Positions 27,134 to 38,874 of a stretch of DNA of 64,000 nucleotides are shown piece after piece. This DNA is from Drosophila pseudoobscura. Its lineage: Eukaryota; Arthropoda; Insecta; Diptera; Drosophilidae. The position numbers and the translations under genes are program-made. Where the stretch lies: positions 1,984,001 through 2,048,000 of the forward strand of contig NC_046683.1 in assembly GCF_009870125.1 (NCBI RefSeq). The letters run 5' to 3'. The stretch's first letter is position 1. The number at the start of each line of letters is the position of its first letter. Under the pieces are notes generated by a model. That model saw only the letters and a list, made by a program, of their open reading frames with translations, was not told where the DNA came from and made no database searches.

Positions 27134-27792
27134 TTATGTTGATTAAAATTAATGATCCCTGTCCCTCACGATTACCGATGATCCTTGATGATCCAACCTA
27201 ATAATATTTCTATATGTCTTCTTTTGAATGAATAATTGATCCATTGATATTAGCAATTGCTTTAGCGATGTAGAATCATTTAAAGATGATCGGAAGGACG
27301 GCAATTACTACCTGACGCTTTTGGGGATGGGAAATTTCGGTGGAATGAGCCTTAAAGCTCGCCATATTGATGAAATGCGTTATATTTTCATGCTTTTACG
27401 TAATTCGTTCGCTGCAAATTCCACTCATCCGCATTATTATAGTTTGGTAGGGGTATTTCATCACGTTGTGAAACGATGGAAATTTCCCCGTCCCGACCAG
27501 AGAGTGGCTTTGGCCTTGTTCGTGTGGACGTGTGGGTGCGTCAGTGTATCCGTGTATCCGTGTATCGGGAACGGGAACGACGACGCCAAATCCACGTAGC
27601 TGATAGCGAATCGTGCAATCGGACGTCGGGGCGTTGGGGCGTCCTGGGTATGGGGGGTATTCACCGACGCCGTCGGTTATTTTTATCGCTCTCTCCCCCC
27701 ACTTTCTGCCGTCTGCGACGCAGTTAGCAATGCTCCATGCTCCAGTGCTTTGACGGCTCTCTGCAGCTGTCAGAAGCAGCTTTCTGGGAGAG

Positions 27793-27830
27793 TATAAAAG
27801 ATGCCGGCCGGCGAGCGTTCTTTACCAGTT
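27793..27830 (+). promoter_or_regulatory. TATA box and initiator of the His/Ser-rich gene
   Basis: TATAAAAG starts at 27793, and a CCAGTT initiator-like site places transcription start near 27824-27827. That leaves a 5' UTR of about 140 nt before the ATG at 27969. It is a strong, canonical TATA promoter, unlike the TATA-less promoters of nonC and Usp16-45, so regulated or tissue-specific expression is likely. Confidence 0.75.
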
Positions 27831-27968
27831 CGAAGCTTGCGACGACAGCGAAAGCAAAGCGAAGCCACAACCACAGTATACTCGTTTTAGAAGCAGCTAC
27901 TATACGATACATCTATACCCTAAAAAGCATCTGAAATTACGTGTGATTGGTGCGAGGTAGACAGCAAC

Positions 27969-30092
27969 ATGAGTGAAACAGGGAAATTGCAGGAGCAGCA
28001 GGGCCAACAGGGTCAGCAGCTGTCCGTGGAGCTGCTCGAGTGCGACATCGATTTCGACGAGGAGCTGCCGCAGTCCTCGCTGCAGGCCCAGGGCTCCGAC
28101 CAGTCCAAGGCCAACAATCCTCGCTCGGAGAAGCTCTTCAGCCAGGCGATCAAGAAGGTAACGAAGGTGCAGCGCATGCTGGAGCAGGCAATGGCTCTGC
28201 TGGCCGAGGAGGAGGCCGCCGAGGGTTCCAAGTCCCAGCCGAAAAAGTCCAAGAAGCAGCACAAGAAGGACAAGAAGAAGGACAAGAAGAAGGCCAAGAA
28301 GCAGGAGAAGAAGCTCAGGAAGTCCGCAGGAGCTGTCGGCGAGCAGCCGGACGTGGAGCTCGTCGGCGAGGAGGAGGTGCCCACCACCAGCCGCCAGCGC
28401 TCCGACAGCGTCAGCTCGTCGAGCTCCAGCTCCAGCTCGAGCAGCTCCTCGAGCAGCTCCAGCTCCACTTCTAGCTCGAGTGACAGCTCGCACTACTATG
28501 CGTATGGCTGGGGTCGCAAGCACTGGGGTGCCGGATGGCCCTATGGCCCTCACGGCGGTCATCATCATGGCCACCATGGACGCGATCGTTCTCGATCTCG
28601 CAGTCGCTCTCATGGACGTCATGGCCATGGTCATGGACACGGTCATGGAGGCCATCGCCATCACGGCCACGGCCACGGCCACGGCCACGGCCACGGAAAT
28701 GGCCACGGACATGGACATCGTCGTCATGGACATGGGGTCCATCATTTCGGACCCCATCATTTCGGTCACCACCATTTCGGACCTCAGAATTTTGTCTCCC
28801 ATGGGTTTGGCCCACGCGAGTGGGCTGCTGCCTGTCCGGCCGGATTCGATCGCCGTGCCGCTTGGCTGGCACCTTGGCCCGAGCAGTGCCGGTTTTTTCG
28901 GTCAGCGGGCCTGCCGTGGGCCCTGGAACACAGCTCGGCAAGAAGGAGGCGATCGATGTCTAGACCAGGCCGTGGAGATTGTAGACATCAGCACGGAGAG
29001 CATCAGCGACGTGGACACGGACACGGACATGGCCACAAGGGTGGTTCACATGACCGTCGAGTAGATCGATCGAGCTCCAGCTCCAGTTCCAGTTCGAGTT
29101 CCAGCTCGGACAGCGAGTGCGAACGCGGACGCGGGCGCAAGGGTAGATCGTGTCGCCGGAGCCGTCATGGCAAACGCTCCAGCTCCAGCTCCAGCTGCCG
29201 TTCGGACAACGAGAAGAAGAGCCACAAGAAGAAGAAAGGTGGCCGCAAGCAGTGTCGTGGAGAAGGACTTCGATTTAGCACTTCTTCTAGCTCAAGCTCC
29301 AGCTCGAGTTCCAGCTCCGATGACGAGAAAAAGAAGAGGAAGAACAAGCGTGAAGGGCGTCATGGACACCACCATCACGGACCACATCATGGACATCCCC
29401 ATCACGGTCCACATCACGAACCACATCATGGACCACATCACGGAAATCCCCATCACGGACCGCATCACGGACCGCATAACGGACCGCATCACGGACCGCA
29501 TCACGGTCGTCATAGCTCCCACCACGGACCTAATTTTGGACTCAATCTTGGGCCCGATTTCGCCTGGCATTTTCATGGACGCTATGGAGGACATCCAGCT
29601 GTCGGCATTGGAGCACCTGCCTTTGGTCACCCTCCGTCTCCCAACTATGGTCCACCGCCTGACTGCCGTGGTCGTAGACGTCATTCCCGTTCCCGTTCTC
29701 GCTGTCACAAAAAGAAAGAACGGAAGGGTTCTCGCTCGCGCTCGCGCTCCCGCTCAAACTCGCGCTCAGGCGGGAAAAAGCACGGCAAGGACATGAAAAA
29801 TAAACATCATGGACATGGAAAAGGACCGGGTTCCCGTCGTGGATCCGTTTCTCATCATCCATGCAGACCGCATCGCGGATCCGTTCCGCATCATGGATAT
29901 GGTGGTCCCCATCGGGGATCCGTTTCCAATTCTGGGCACGTTCCGCATCGTGGATCTGTTCCTAATCCTGGACACGGGCCGCATCGTGGATCCGTTCCTC
30001 ATTTCGGACTCGGTCTACATCATAGACACTCCATTCATCGTGGATCTGTTCCCCTTCATGGTCCGGAGAGCCCCTGGGGCTGGGGGGTCTAA
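27969..30092 (+). CDS. His/Ser/Lys/RS-rich low-complexity protein, single exon
   Basis: 707 residues, no intron, not recognised as a named gene. Residues 1-90 are the only complex part and include a probable helix (SEKLFSQAIKKVTKVQRMLEQ). Then follow a Lys-rich block (91-118), an acidic patch, a Ser run (about 147-171), an aromatic patch (YYAYGWGRKHWGAGW), a His-Gly region (about 195-275) with an RS run (RDRSRSRSRS), and a less repetitive centre (280-345). The C-terminal half adds two more Ser runs, a PHHGPHHG array, a second RS block and six copies of a roughly 12-residue unit around HRGSVP. RS dipeptides and poly-His are known nuclear-speckle targeting features, so a nuclear, RNA-processing-linked or condensate role is a reasonable guess. 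The strong TATA promoter at 27793 and AATAAA at 30231 frame it as a real gene. Confidence 0.75.
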   Translation: MSETGKLQEQQGQQGQQLSVELLECDIDFDEELPQSSLQAQGSDQSKANNPRSEKLFSQAIKKVTKVQRMLEQAMALLAEEEAAEGSKSQPKKSKKQHKKDKKKDKKKAKKQEKKLRKSAGAVGEQPDVELVGEEEVPTTSRQRSDSVSSSSSSSSSSSSSSSSSSTSSSSDSSHYYAYGWGRKHWGAGWPYGPHGGHHHGHHGRDRSRSRSRSHGRHGHGHGHGHGGHRHHGHGHGHGHGHGNGHGHGHRRHGHGVHHFGPHHFGHHHFGPQNFVSHGFGPREWAAACPAGFDRRAAWLAPWPEQCRFFRSAGLPWALEHSSARRRRSMSRPGRGDCRHQHGEHQRRGHGHGHGHKGGSHDRRVDRSSSSSSSSSSSSSDSECERGRGRKGRSCRRSRHGKRSSSSSSCRSDNEKKSHKKKKGGRKQCRGEGLRFSTSSSSSSSSSSSSDDEKKKRKNKREGRHGHHHHGPHHGHPHHGPHHEPHHGPHHGNPHHGPHHGPHNGPHHGPHHGRHSSHHGPNFGLNLGPDFAWHFHGRYGGHPAVGIGAPAFGHPPSPNYGPPPDCRGRRRHSRSRSRCHKKKERKGSRSRSRSRSNSRSGGKKHGKDMKNKHHGHGKGPGSRRGSVSHHPCRPHRGSVPHHGYGGPHRGSVSNSGHVPHRGSVPNPGHGPHRGSVPHFGLGLHHRHSIHRGSVPLHGPESPWGWGV

Positions 30093-30230
30093 GCGACTAG
30101 TTGCTGGTCCCACAAAAAATATCAATTTATCTTCAACATAACCTTTCACCAACCTCAAGCATAATCTTCGATGTTGTACCTACCTGTATACCAAAAAAAA
30201 GCATTATACAATTATTAAACTATTAAAAAA

Positions 30231-30236
30231 AATAAA
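30231..30236 (+). promoter_or_regulatory. Polyadenylation signal
   Basis: AATAAATAAA lies about 140 bp after the stop of the His/Ser-rich gene, in an A-rich stretch. Confidence 0.55.
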
Positions 30237-30239
30237 TAA

Positions 30240-31960
30240 AAAGTATTAAACTAGAAAACTTAAATCGATTGTGTTTAACTTCGTACGAGCTTTCGCCCTT
30301 TCAAAATGTTTGGCTGTCGGCTCCGTTGGGTTTGGGAAATTGGATGCTTTTCCCTCTGCTGCTGAAACATCATCGCATTTAATTGCAATCGCAGGTTCCC
30401 ATACAGATGGTTGAACAATGGCAAACTATTTAATTGCATTAACTCATTAATGCATCCACTCAGATAAAAACATCGTCAGACGAAACCGCAACAGCAAAAA
30501 AATAAATAAATATAGAAAAGCAAATTTAATCCCATTTGCGGGACTTGCGGAAAAGAACAATCCATTTGATGTACCATATTTATGAAATGTAATGTTTTTA
30601 GTTTAAACTTAGTGTGCTTCTGCAACCGAACAGATAACACAGATAGCAGAGTGAGTGGGTCGAGCCTCGGGGGGGCTTAAGTCCCATTGTCGGGGCATGA
30701 CGAAGCCCGATAAGGAGTGGTTCGAGGGCGAGGTTTTCCCCATGCAAGTGACGGCGCTATGCCAGCGATAACGCGCTCGATAAGTTGATTGATAAGGCCC
30801 GCGAAATCGTAAACAAATTGGAGACATAGAGACATGAGACGCAAGAGGAGCACTCTCTCTATTTTTACCCAATTACTCGTACGTATGTATATTTTTGGCG
30901 GTGTTCTGGCGAAGGGGAATCCAAGGGGAATCCATATAAACGTGTACATCTTACTTATATACGTACTACCGAACATGTCGCGAGTGAGCTTTCTAGATTG
31001 GATCCCAGGGACTTCGGCTCTGGTGTTAGTCTCCTCTCGCATTACCCTGAGCAAGAGCCAGCCCAGCAATGCCTTTTCATGGATTAGTGTTACCCAAACA
31101 ATATTTTCTCACAAGAGTATGTGATTGTATTAATTGTTCATTTGCAGCGGTGGAAATGTTTCGTTTGGTTTCTGTTGTGGTTATCTTGTGGTTCCAGCAT
31201 ACTGACTGATATCGGGTATGACTGTAGAGTCGCGGCCCTTGCCGCAGGCAGAGCTCAAATGCGTGCACAAAGAGCACATGGCCTCAGCCGAAAATAGAAG
31301 ACTAAAATAATTTTCTAAGTAACCGGTTGGCTCCCTCCAAAAGCTTTTATTACGTTAATATTGTATTTTGTACACAAAAAAAGTTTTCAAATGATGATTT
31401 CCCATCAATTAAAACTCTTACCAGAAATTCTTTGGGGAAAACGAAATTAAAGTAACAGTAGATGGAGTGGATGATGGTATTACACAAAGCGTGAAATATT
31501 TGTAATATTTCAAACTGCAAGGAACAGGTTAACACCCGCGCGTGTTCGAAGACAAGTGAGTTAGGCCCATGGTACCATTGGTTCTTTGCAGTATCTTGAG
31601 AACTTTCCGGAGGTCGGGCACCAAGGTATACATATGTACATTTGTGCAACTTTTGCGGAGGATGGAGCTTCATCAACCCTTCAAGGCGCACCAAAATCGT
31701 GATGATCGCCATAAACTTGAGTCGTTTCCATGTTCACGCGTCAAAAACATAAACAACTCTTCCGGAGCCTTGGAGCAAAGAAAACAAACATTACAATCAC
31801 TTAACCACTGTGAACTGGTAGCTTTAAGAAAATTGTTGTAAATATAATCGGGCAATAAAGCAACCCATTATTATAATTATTTGAACCCATTTCGAAATTG
31901 CTTTCCCCGGCAAAGAGAATCGCACAGAACACACCTCACCTAAATCTCTTCTCAGACAAA
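30240..31960. other. Intergenic region, no gene seen
   Basis: A GCGGCCCTTGCCGC-type word near 31232-31246 and a CTGATATCGGGTAT word near 31206 recall DINE-1 ends, so a small Helitron fragment may lie at about 31195-31270. Overlapping frames open on both strands at 31350-31855 have no family resemblance. Confidence 0.5.
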
Positions 31961-32508
31961 AGTACACATTCTGTTCCTGTGCCCAGACGCTTGCCCCTCA
32001 ATGTGTTCCCTTACAGTAGGCGGTAAAAGCTTTCCCTTTGAGCTAACTGTTCCCAGTTAAAGCTGTGCCCACACAGAGGCTTTTACAATCTGTTCCCATA
32101 TACGGCCGAAAACAGTTCTGTACTGTTCCCATACCTAACTGTTCATACCCAGAACACTGTCCCACTGTACCCAGTTAAGTAGCTTTTTTCTCTTAAGCGC
32201 TCTCTTAACCAAGAAGAAGAGAGGTCAAGTCGGTTTCTCCAGTTGGCTTTTTTGTTGATTAATGGGCTAAGGCACACTTCCCCTGCTTGTACGTGTGAGT
32301 GGCCTAAGAGAGCGATAAGGAGAACAAAAATGTAAATACTAGGTACAGCTAATGGTGCATTTGAGCTATGTGTGGGAACAGTCAATAGCTGTTTTCCTCA
32401 ATATGTATGGGAACAGAACAGATCGTGTAGCGGTTGTGTGGGCACAGCTTATGTGGAACAGTTACGTCAAAGGGGCAACTGTCTGGGAACAGAATGTGTA
32501 CAGTTTTC
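31961..32508. repeat. Imperfect fold-back (inverted) repeat, arms ~150-180 bp
   Basis: The left arm at 31961-32139 pairs with the reverse complement of the right arm at 32364-32508. Matching landmarks in order are GTACACATTCTGTTCC, TTGCCCCT, AGCTGTGCCCACACA, ATCTGTTCCCATA/TCTGTTCCCATACA, AAAACAG and ACTGTTCCCA. The left arm has about 50 extra bases (32010-32060). The loop is about 225 bp. The word CTGTTCCCA (or its complement) recurs at least eight times across the structure. No target-site duplication was identified, and no protein is coded. Confidence 0.7.
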
Positions 32509-32509
32509 C

Positions 32510-33882
32510 AAAACAGCTGCTGCTATCACTGCTATCCTCAACCGAAAGAAACCCCTCCGCTTTGGCTAATTAATGGCAGCGGCAGGCCAAATGGGAATGG
32601 CTTTTGTCTCTAGCTTGTCTGGTGGCGGAAAAGGGGGAGATGGGAAGGGGGTGGCTGGAGCTGTGGGCCAAAGTTGAAGGCAATGCCATTGGCCGGGTAG
32701 TTGGCCTGTGTGGTGGTAGTGCTGCCCCAAGGTGCTGCTCCTCTGCAACAATGAAAAAAGGAACAGGAATCCTCGAAACGCTCCAACGCTTGAACGCTGA
32801 ACGTGAACTCTTGAACTCTGGGGCCCAGTGATTGAGAGGGCAAACATTGGACCAGGAAGTGGTAGAAACAGGCAACAGGTGAGCCCCCCCCACACACACA
32901 CATACACACACGGAGAGTGCTGAGGGGCATACGTTTTCAAAGGAAAACTTTATTAAATTTTTGTGACAATGGTGACAGGCATGAGGCATTGCCCTTTCCA
33001 CTCTTTGTTGGTCTTTTATTTATGTACTTTCGCTGACATTTTTGGAAAAGTTGATTTCTTCTCTACCGTTACTGTTACTGTTACCGTTATCCCCCTTCGA
33101 AGGAATACCCACCACCCAACACCCTTATTGTCACTTGCAGGCCTCTTCACTCCAAACTGGAAATCTGTGATTTACTCGGGGCTGATTCCCATTCGAGCCA
33201 CACGAAAAGATATACGCCGACGATTCTTTACTGGCGTTTACATTGTTCCATAAATTCAGGCACAACTAACATGTGGGCTGCGTTTCCATGACTGAAGGAA
33301 CCGATTGAATGGTATGTGAGTGGTATCGGACTTAGGCCGTCGTAGAAAGCGTCGGTGGAAAATTTAGCGTCTAGAGCACCTTAAACGCTTAGGAAGCAAA
33401 AAGATTTCGCTTTTTTTTTTCAATTTCCTAAAAACAAAAAGCGGATAAACAGAAAAAATCAAAAAAATTACGGTAGGAGGGGGCGATATATACGGATAGA
33501 GTGGGGAAAGTGAAGGGAGAGGGGCAGAGAAAGTGTGGCACGAATAGAGGAAGTTGCCGGAAGTGGATTTTTGAGCGGAAATAATTTTGCCACATGTTGG
33601 CAAAATAAACACGTGGCAGGACTGCGCCCAGGCACAGGACAGGACCAGCGGCTGTGGCAGGGTACGGGTATCGGGTATCGGGGGATAGGGGCATGTGGCA
33701 GGGTAATACTAAAACAAAGTCACGCGCAGACATCCGTGGGGGTAGAAATCCATTCGCTGGCGTCATTGTCGAAAGCTTAAAATTCAATATAAGCAAAGAA
33801 TATCCTTTCTTCGCCCTCCCCCTATAGGCATCCTCTCCTCCTTCTATGGCTTACTTTTTATACGTTTATACATTTTTATACC
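32510..33882. other. Intergenic region, no gene seen
   Basis: Contains GT/AC-rich and A-rich tracts (for example CA repeats at 32888-32910 and a T run near 33410-33420). No supported gene. Confidence 0.55.
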
Positions 33883-34265
33883 CGGTACTCGAAGAGCTTA
33901 GGGATGCATAAATATATTAGTTTTGTGGCTACGTAACCGCCTTCCTCGTGATTTGTTTCTCTTTCTCTCTCTTTCATACACTTGCTCGTGCAGTGTGCCC
34001 CCTCTATAACGGCGGTCGTGGATCCTCTCTTTTTCCCACTATGTTTTCCCCATCTCTCGTGAGTCATGACAACTGCGAGCAAAATTGAGAGAGATCCCGC
34101 ACTAAGCCACAAATCTATTCGTCCCTTTTTCGAATGGCGCTACCAAAAGATAAGATGAGAGAGCATACACCAGTCATTAACTAAAGTTCCATAATCTCCA
34201 TATAATGTCCATGTTAGCTCTGACTGAGCAGCGAGTAAAAAAGTAGAACCGCGGCCCTTGCCACT
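33883..34265. mobile_element. Probable DINE-1 type Helitron fragment
   Basis: It opens with ATACCCGGTACTCGAAGAG, a DINE-like start. It includes a CT-rich block and GTGCAGTGTGCCCCCTCT, close to the GTGCAGTGTGCGCCCTCT of the 7.0 kb element. It ends in a GCGGCCCTTGCC block also found at the ends of other copies in the window. Degenerate and non-coding. Confidence 0.6.
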
Positions 34266-36150
34266 ATTCGCAACGTTACCGCTTATTTAAAAATATTTTC
34301 CTCATTTTCGACAGTCAAGTTGAAAACAGCCTTGGGGCCCAAGTTCGTGTTTCTGACGAGCACAGCGAATGTTTAGTCATTTAAATGTGGGGTAAAAGAC
34401 AGGCGGGAAGCAGCCGAAGAGCCTTCCACACTGCAGATTGACATTTAAATCCACTGAATCCTCTGGAAACATTTACTTTAATATTCAACAAAGATTTTCA
34501 TTGATTACAGCTGGGGCTAAGACTGATTGTTCTATGAAGGGACATTGCATTAGTAGCTGTTATTTCACTTGAAAGAATATTGATATGGTGTTAATGCGAG
34601 ATTACAATGAAAGAATAAAAAGAGAGTCAGCAAATGGTATAAGAAAAATTGAATGTGAACTGCGAATTCAAATCAAATTAAAAGTGTAAAATAATAAAAA
34701 AACAAACCAAAATAAAAAGTATATCCCAGTGCCGCAGTCGCAGTCCCCAGATCCAGTCGCAACTACTGTAATTGTCAGGATCTTTAAATATATTACGCCT
34801 TCCAGTACGCGTGAATGCCTCCGGTTCTTCAGTAAGTCGGACTCAATGCTTGTGGACTCAAAGCTTCGGACTCAAATGATACCTTTCCGCCTCTCGGGGG
34901 AGAAGTCGCCCTTGTCAACTATACGAGATCGCACATACGTCGACTGGTTTGTTGTAGAAATCCTTAGATCTTTAGATATAATATATATTTACTATAGAAT
35001 TTCCTTCCTTTCCATTCCCATTCACTTCCATTTCCAGATCCCCAACAAGACGTGGGTGTTGTCTATCGTATCTGTCGGATACTCCATCCAATCCTGCTGC
35101 CTCTACATGAAATCTACCTACAAACCCCACCCAAAAATAGGCTATAGAATATAATTATACAGAGGCTATGTAGCAAACAGATCGACGAAGGTGGCCGTGT
35201 AATCTGATCAGATCTTATCAAGAAAGTAATTTTTCAATGAAATAAGAAAGTTTGCGGTATGACTGACTATATGAGTTCTATACTAAATCGGAGCAAAAAT
35301 ATCGAAAAATCGGACGACTCCAAGAGGGAAGTTTGTGATTTTGTTTGTATTGAAGTAAAATATGGTAAAAATTTGAAAAGAGCCAGGCGACTTATCACTA
35401 AACTCCTAACACTCTGTTGCAAAATCGGGGAAGAATACGGTTTTAAGGCAAGTTTGGAAGCTGTAGAAAGCTTTTTCGGAGAGTTAAGTCCCCACACCAT
35501 TATGCTACCCGTGTAACTGTGGGTTCGACTTAAAACCCATTCCTCCTTCGTAGGTCATGATAGTAGTAGTTATAGCCGACCGTTCCGTCCAGCTTTAGCT
35601 TCTTCATGACAGTGGAGTACCACCTTGTTGGAGGATTTGTGCTATTTTCCAAAGCGAAGGCATATCTCCGTTCACGCGGCCACAGCAGCATAATACAAGA
35701 ATGGTTTGAAATGCACGTCACCGGGATACCTTCCCTTCCCTTCCCATACCGAAAGATCTCACGGCCACCGTAATACTGCACAATAGATACATCTGTGCGT
35801 GCCCCAAATGTTGGGGAAACGGGGTGGGATGGCAAGCAGAGAGTTACCAGAGTGTTAGGTGCGAATGCAGATACATAGAAAGTTATCCGAATGTTACGTG
35901 AGCGAAATGCCAGAGCACTGGAAACTGTAACAACGACACCCACCGACACACAATCCGCATGGCCAGGGAGCCCGAGAAAAATACAACCCCCGATTGCCCT
36001 CAGTCCGGTTGCAACGCATTTCGTATGCAGCGCTTGTCCAGCAACCTTTACAGTGCCACCAAACCAGCTAAACAAACAGGCCAACAAACACGGGGAGCAT
36101 CAGAAGAGAATGTTGGGGAATGCTGCACTTAACGAAGCTATATATTAGAG
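34266..36150. other. Intergenic region with two small unassigned frames
   Basis: No recognised gene. An 85-codon ATG frame at 35259-35516 (plus) is listed separately. A minus-strand frame ending at 35530 is open for 185 codons, but only its last ~80 look protein-like. The rest is AT-rich spacer. Confidence 0.4.
35259..35516 (+). CDS. Small unassigned reading frame (85 aa), doubtful
   Basis: It starts with ATG and encodes a basic, Cys-containing peptide with a plausible helical middle (KNLKRARRLITKLL) and ends HTIMLPV. No family was recognised. The opposite strand is also open over nearly the same span, which lowers the weight of the open frame. It could be the remains of a duplicated gene or chance. 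Confidence 0.2.
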   Translation: MTDYMSSILNRSKNIEKSDDSKREVCDFVCIEVKYGKNLKRARRLITKLLTLCCKIGEEYGFKASLEAVESFFGELSPHTIMLPV

Positions 36151-36152
36151 AT

Positions 36153-36262
36153 GGGCACGGGCCTGGCCGGGCCGGGCCGGGCCGGGCTTCGTGACCCACG
36201 GGGCGAAAAGCCCGAAAGCCCTTTGTGCCCGAGTAGGCCGGCTAGGCCCGACAAAGCCCAAA
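36153..36262. repeat. GC-rich repeat with GGGCC runs
   Basis: Four tandem CCGGG units (GGCCGGGCCGGGCC type) are followed by GGGCTTCGTGACCC and by AGCCCGAAAGCCC, then GGCCCGACAAAGCCC. The island is far richer in GC than its surroundings and is partly self-complementary (GGGCACGGGCC against GGCCCGACAAAGCCC). Origin unknown. Confidence 0.5.
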
Positions 36263-38874
36263 ATCCATATATCAATGTGGGGGAAGTATAGTAGACACAT
36301 CTGTGACTGTATGGTTGCATAGATATGATCCCTAGTCTTTCTCTAGCTCGGCTTGTCCCCAACAATTGTGCTTGGTGGAAAGTAGGAATGATATTTACAT
36401 AGAATATCGAAGATATGTCGTAATAAATATTGGAGTGGTTAGATATTGTCAAAAACCTTGAAGAAAGGCGTTAAACCCGTTGGAGTTCTACTTTCATTAT
36501 GCTCCTCGATAGCATTTAGGAAGCTCAAAAGTACTTCAGATATGCCGTCAGAGCAATCGCTATCGACTTGTTAATGAGAGCATCGTCGCCAGGATGAAAA
36601 TAAGGACACGCATAGAGAGCACCACCAACAGATGAGAAAAGGAAGGATGAAAAAGTGCAAGGTGAAAGTACAACGTTGCGTATGCGCAATGTTGAGGTGC
36701 CCAAAAATCAGCAACGTGACTCCGGATAGCCGCCTATCCCCTCCTCCCCTCTCTAAAATTTTGAAAGTCGACTTTATTTCAGGAACCAACCAGAACATAG
36801 GCTTGAGTTGCCCACAAATTTGTGTGGGGGAAAATGCTCTACCCCGAAATTGTATTTCGGAGAATGCAATACACAAATTGGCAATAAATATTTTTTACTT
36901 TATCCGTAATTGGAAATTTCGCAGCACCAGAAATATGCCATGCGAAAGAAAATCAACGGAAAACGGAAAATGCTGCGGGTATGACAAAAAAAAATTAAAT
37001 TGCTTTAATTTTGGCGCAGCACGAGGATGTGTCCACCAGTTGATTGTCCGTGCGGAGGTTGTAAATTATAGCAGCTCTACGGCTCTGTGGTCGTATCCAA
37101 CATTGTAATTTATTTGTAATTTGTGTCTGGCAATCGGGAATCGGAATGAAGTTCACTCTGGGGAAGTCTATAGAGATTTAAATATGTTACGATACTGATA
37201 CACGAACACATGTGAGGGGTCCTTGGTTGTGGCTGTGCCCTGAGAGTTATGGTTTTTGTTCAATTTCAGAATGGAAGAATGCAATTATGTTGGTACTTAC
37301 GTGCTGTTGTTCTGATTAGTTTCAGTATTCCCAACATCCCGTGATATATTTCAGATCTGAACAATTAATTTTGTTACCATTTTGAGAGATGCGACGAATT
37401 TGACGCGATAAATGCCAATTATTTCAGTTTCTTAGTCCTCGCCCAAGGCACTGCCACACGCAAGGAATTGAATCAAAATCTTTATTAAAACATTTTATGC
37501 AAATGAATAAATAAGCAAGTGGCAGGACTCTGAGAAGGATGGGGCTGACTGGAGGGCTGACTGACAGCCGTCAGAAATGCCACAGACAGTGGCAACAGTT
37601 ACACATTTACATAAATATTACAAGGGCATTACTTGCCGCCCCGTGTGGCACGCCCCGAACGCCCACATATCACTCAGCATCCTCATAGGCAAATACTCGA
37701 ACGCGCATGTGTGTGCCTCCTCCTTTGTGCATTACAATAATATGAAAATTATTTGTAATGTAATTTCAACTTAATAAATGTTCATTTTCACATAAAGCGA
37801 GCGACAACTCATTTTCCACCCACTCTCCCGGGCAGAAGCCAGAAGCCATTCCCCCCGACTAAGTGTTTGAACAGGAACAGGAACAGGAACTGGAACTGGA
37901 ACAGAAACCCAACAAAGGCGAGACGAGGCGTAGCGAAACGGAACGGAACGGAGCGAGACGGTCCTGGGGAGGAGAGTCCTGCATCATTACGGAAGCTGAC
38001 AGCGATGTCGGCAAAGCAAAGGTACTCGTAGTAGCAGGCATGCCAGCGATGGCGGCACCAATGGCGACAGGAAGTAAAGTTGTCGAAAGTGAATTTGCAT
38101 AAACGTATGAAATTTTAATATTTACGACAAATTTCCAACAGCCAGCCAGCCAGCCAGCCAGCCAGCCCCAACACCTTCTATACTCTTCATCGCCGCACAC
38201 CCCACACCCATGCCACACATAAGCAGCGCACTCAAGTTTGTTTCTTTCCGCTGCACACACAAAAAGTTTACCCAGCTTAAGGAAATGTGTGTGTGCACCA
38301 CACTGTACTCTGTACGCTGTACGCTGTACTCCTGCCCATAGGTGTATAACAATGCTGCCAGAGACTATGCCTCGTGTGGCTGTGGGTGTGCGTGTGGGGG
38401 GCCTGGGCCGGGACTGGGGTTGAGTGGTTACAACTTTGTGGAAACGGAGGAGGAGACAGCACTCACCGAGTGTAAACCAAATTGAGTTAGCACTGAATTG
38501 GGCAATGAGCACGGACCGTGCACTGAATCCAGGACACTTGTCCGTCGTGCATAGGTGAGGGATGTTCCTCGAACGCATTTCTCCCGGAGTATTGCTTTGA
38601 TTGGGGAGCACCACTTTTAGCAGCTGGGGGTGCAGGTCGGCTGCGATTTGTCCAAGACGGATTGAAAGCCTTTAAAAAGGGGCAAATCTAGGTATCGAAA
38701 CCGAAGAAGATTTTCTTTGGTTTCTCAGTAGGCTGTACAGAAACACCAGCAAACCACAGCTCATATATTTTTCGAGTAGAATCAGTATTTCTACAGACTT
38801 CAAAGAAGTCAGGTCCATATATTTTTGTGATTTTTTTTGAGATACATAACACGTTAAACACAGACCTCAGCAAA
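36263..38874. other. Intergenic region with CCAG microsatellite
   Basis: No recognised gene. An uninterrupted (CCAG)n run lies at 38141-38166 and a GGAACA-type run at 37870-37900. A minus-strand segment at 38660-38477 reads like a spliced exon but was not assigned; see findings. Confidence 0.5.

Noticed and set aside
27735..27830. Heat-shock-element-like AGAAGCAGCTTTCTGG upstream of the TATA box at 27793
   Set aside because: GAA and TTC blocks are not in the alternating 5-bp register required for a heat-shock element.
28480..29796. Long frames in the second plus frame and on the minus strand over the His/Ser-rich gene
   Set aside because: They arise from the repetitive codons of the real frame, which alone follows the TATA promoter and first ATG.
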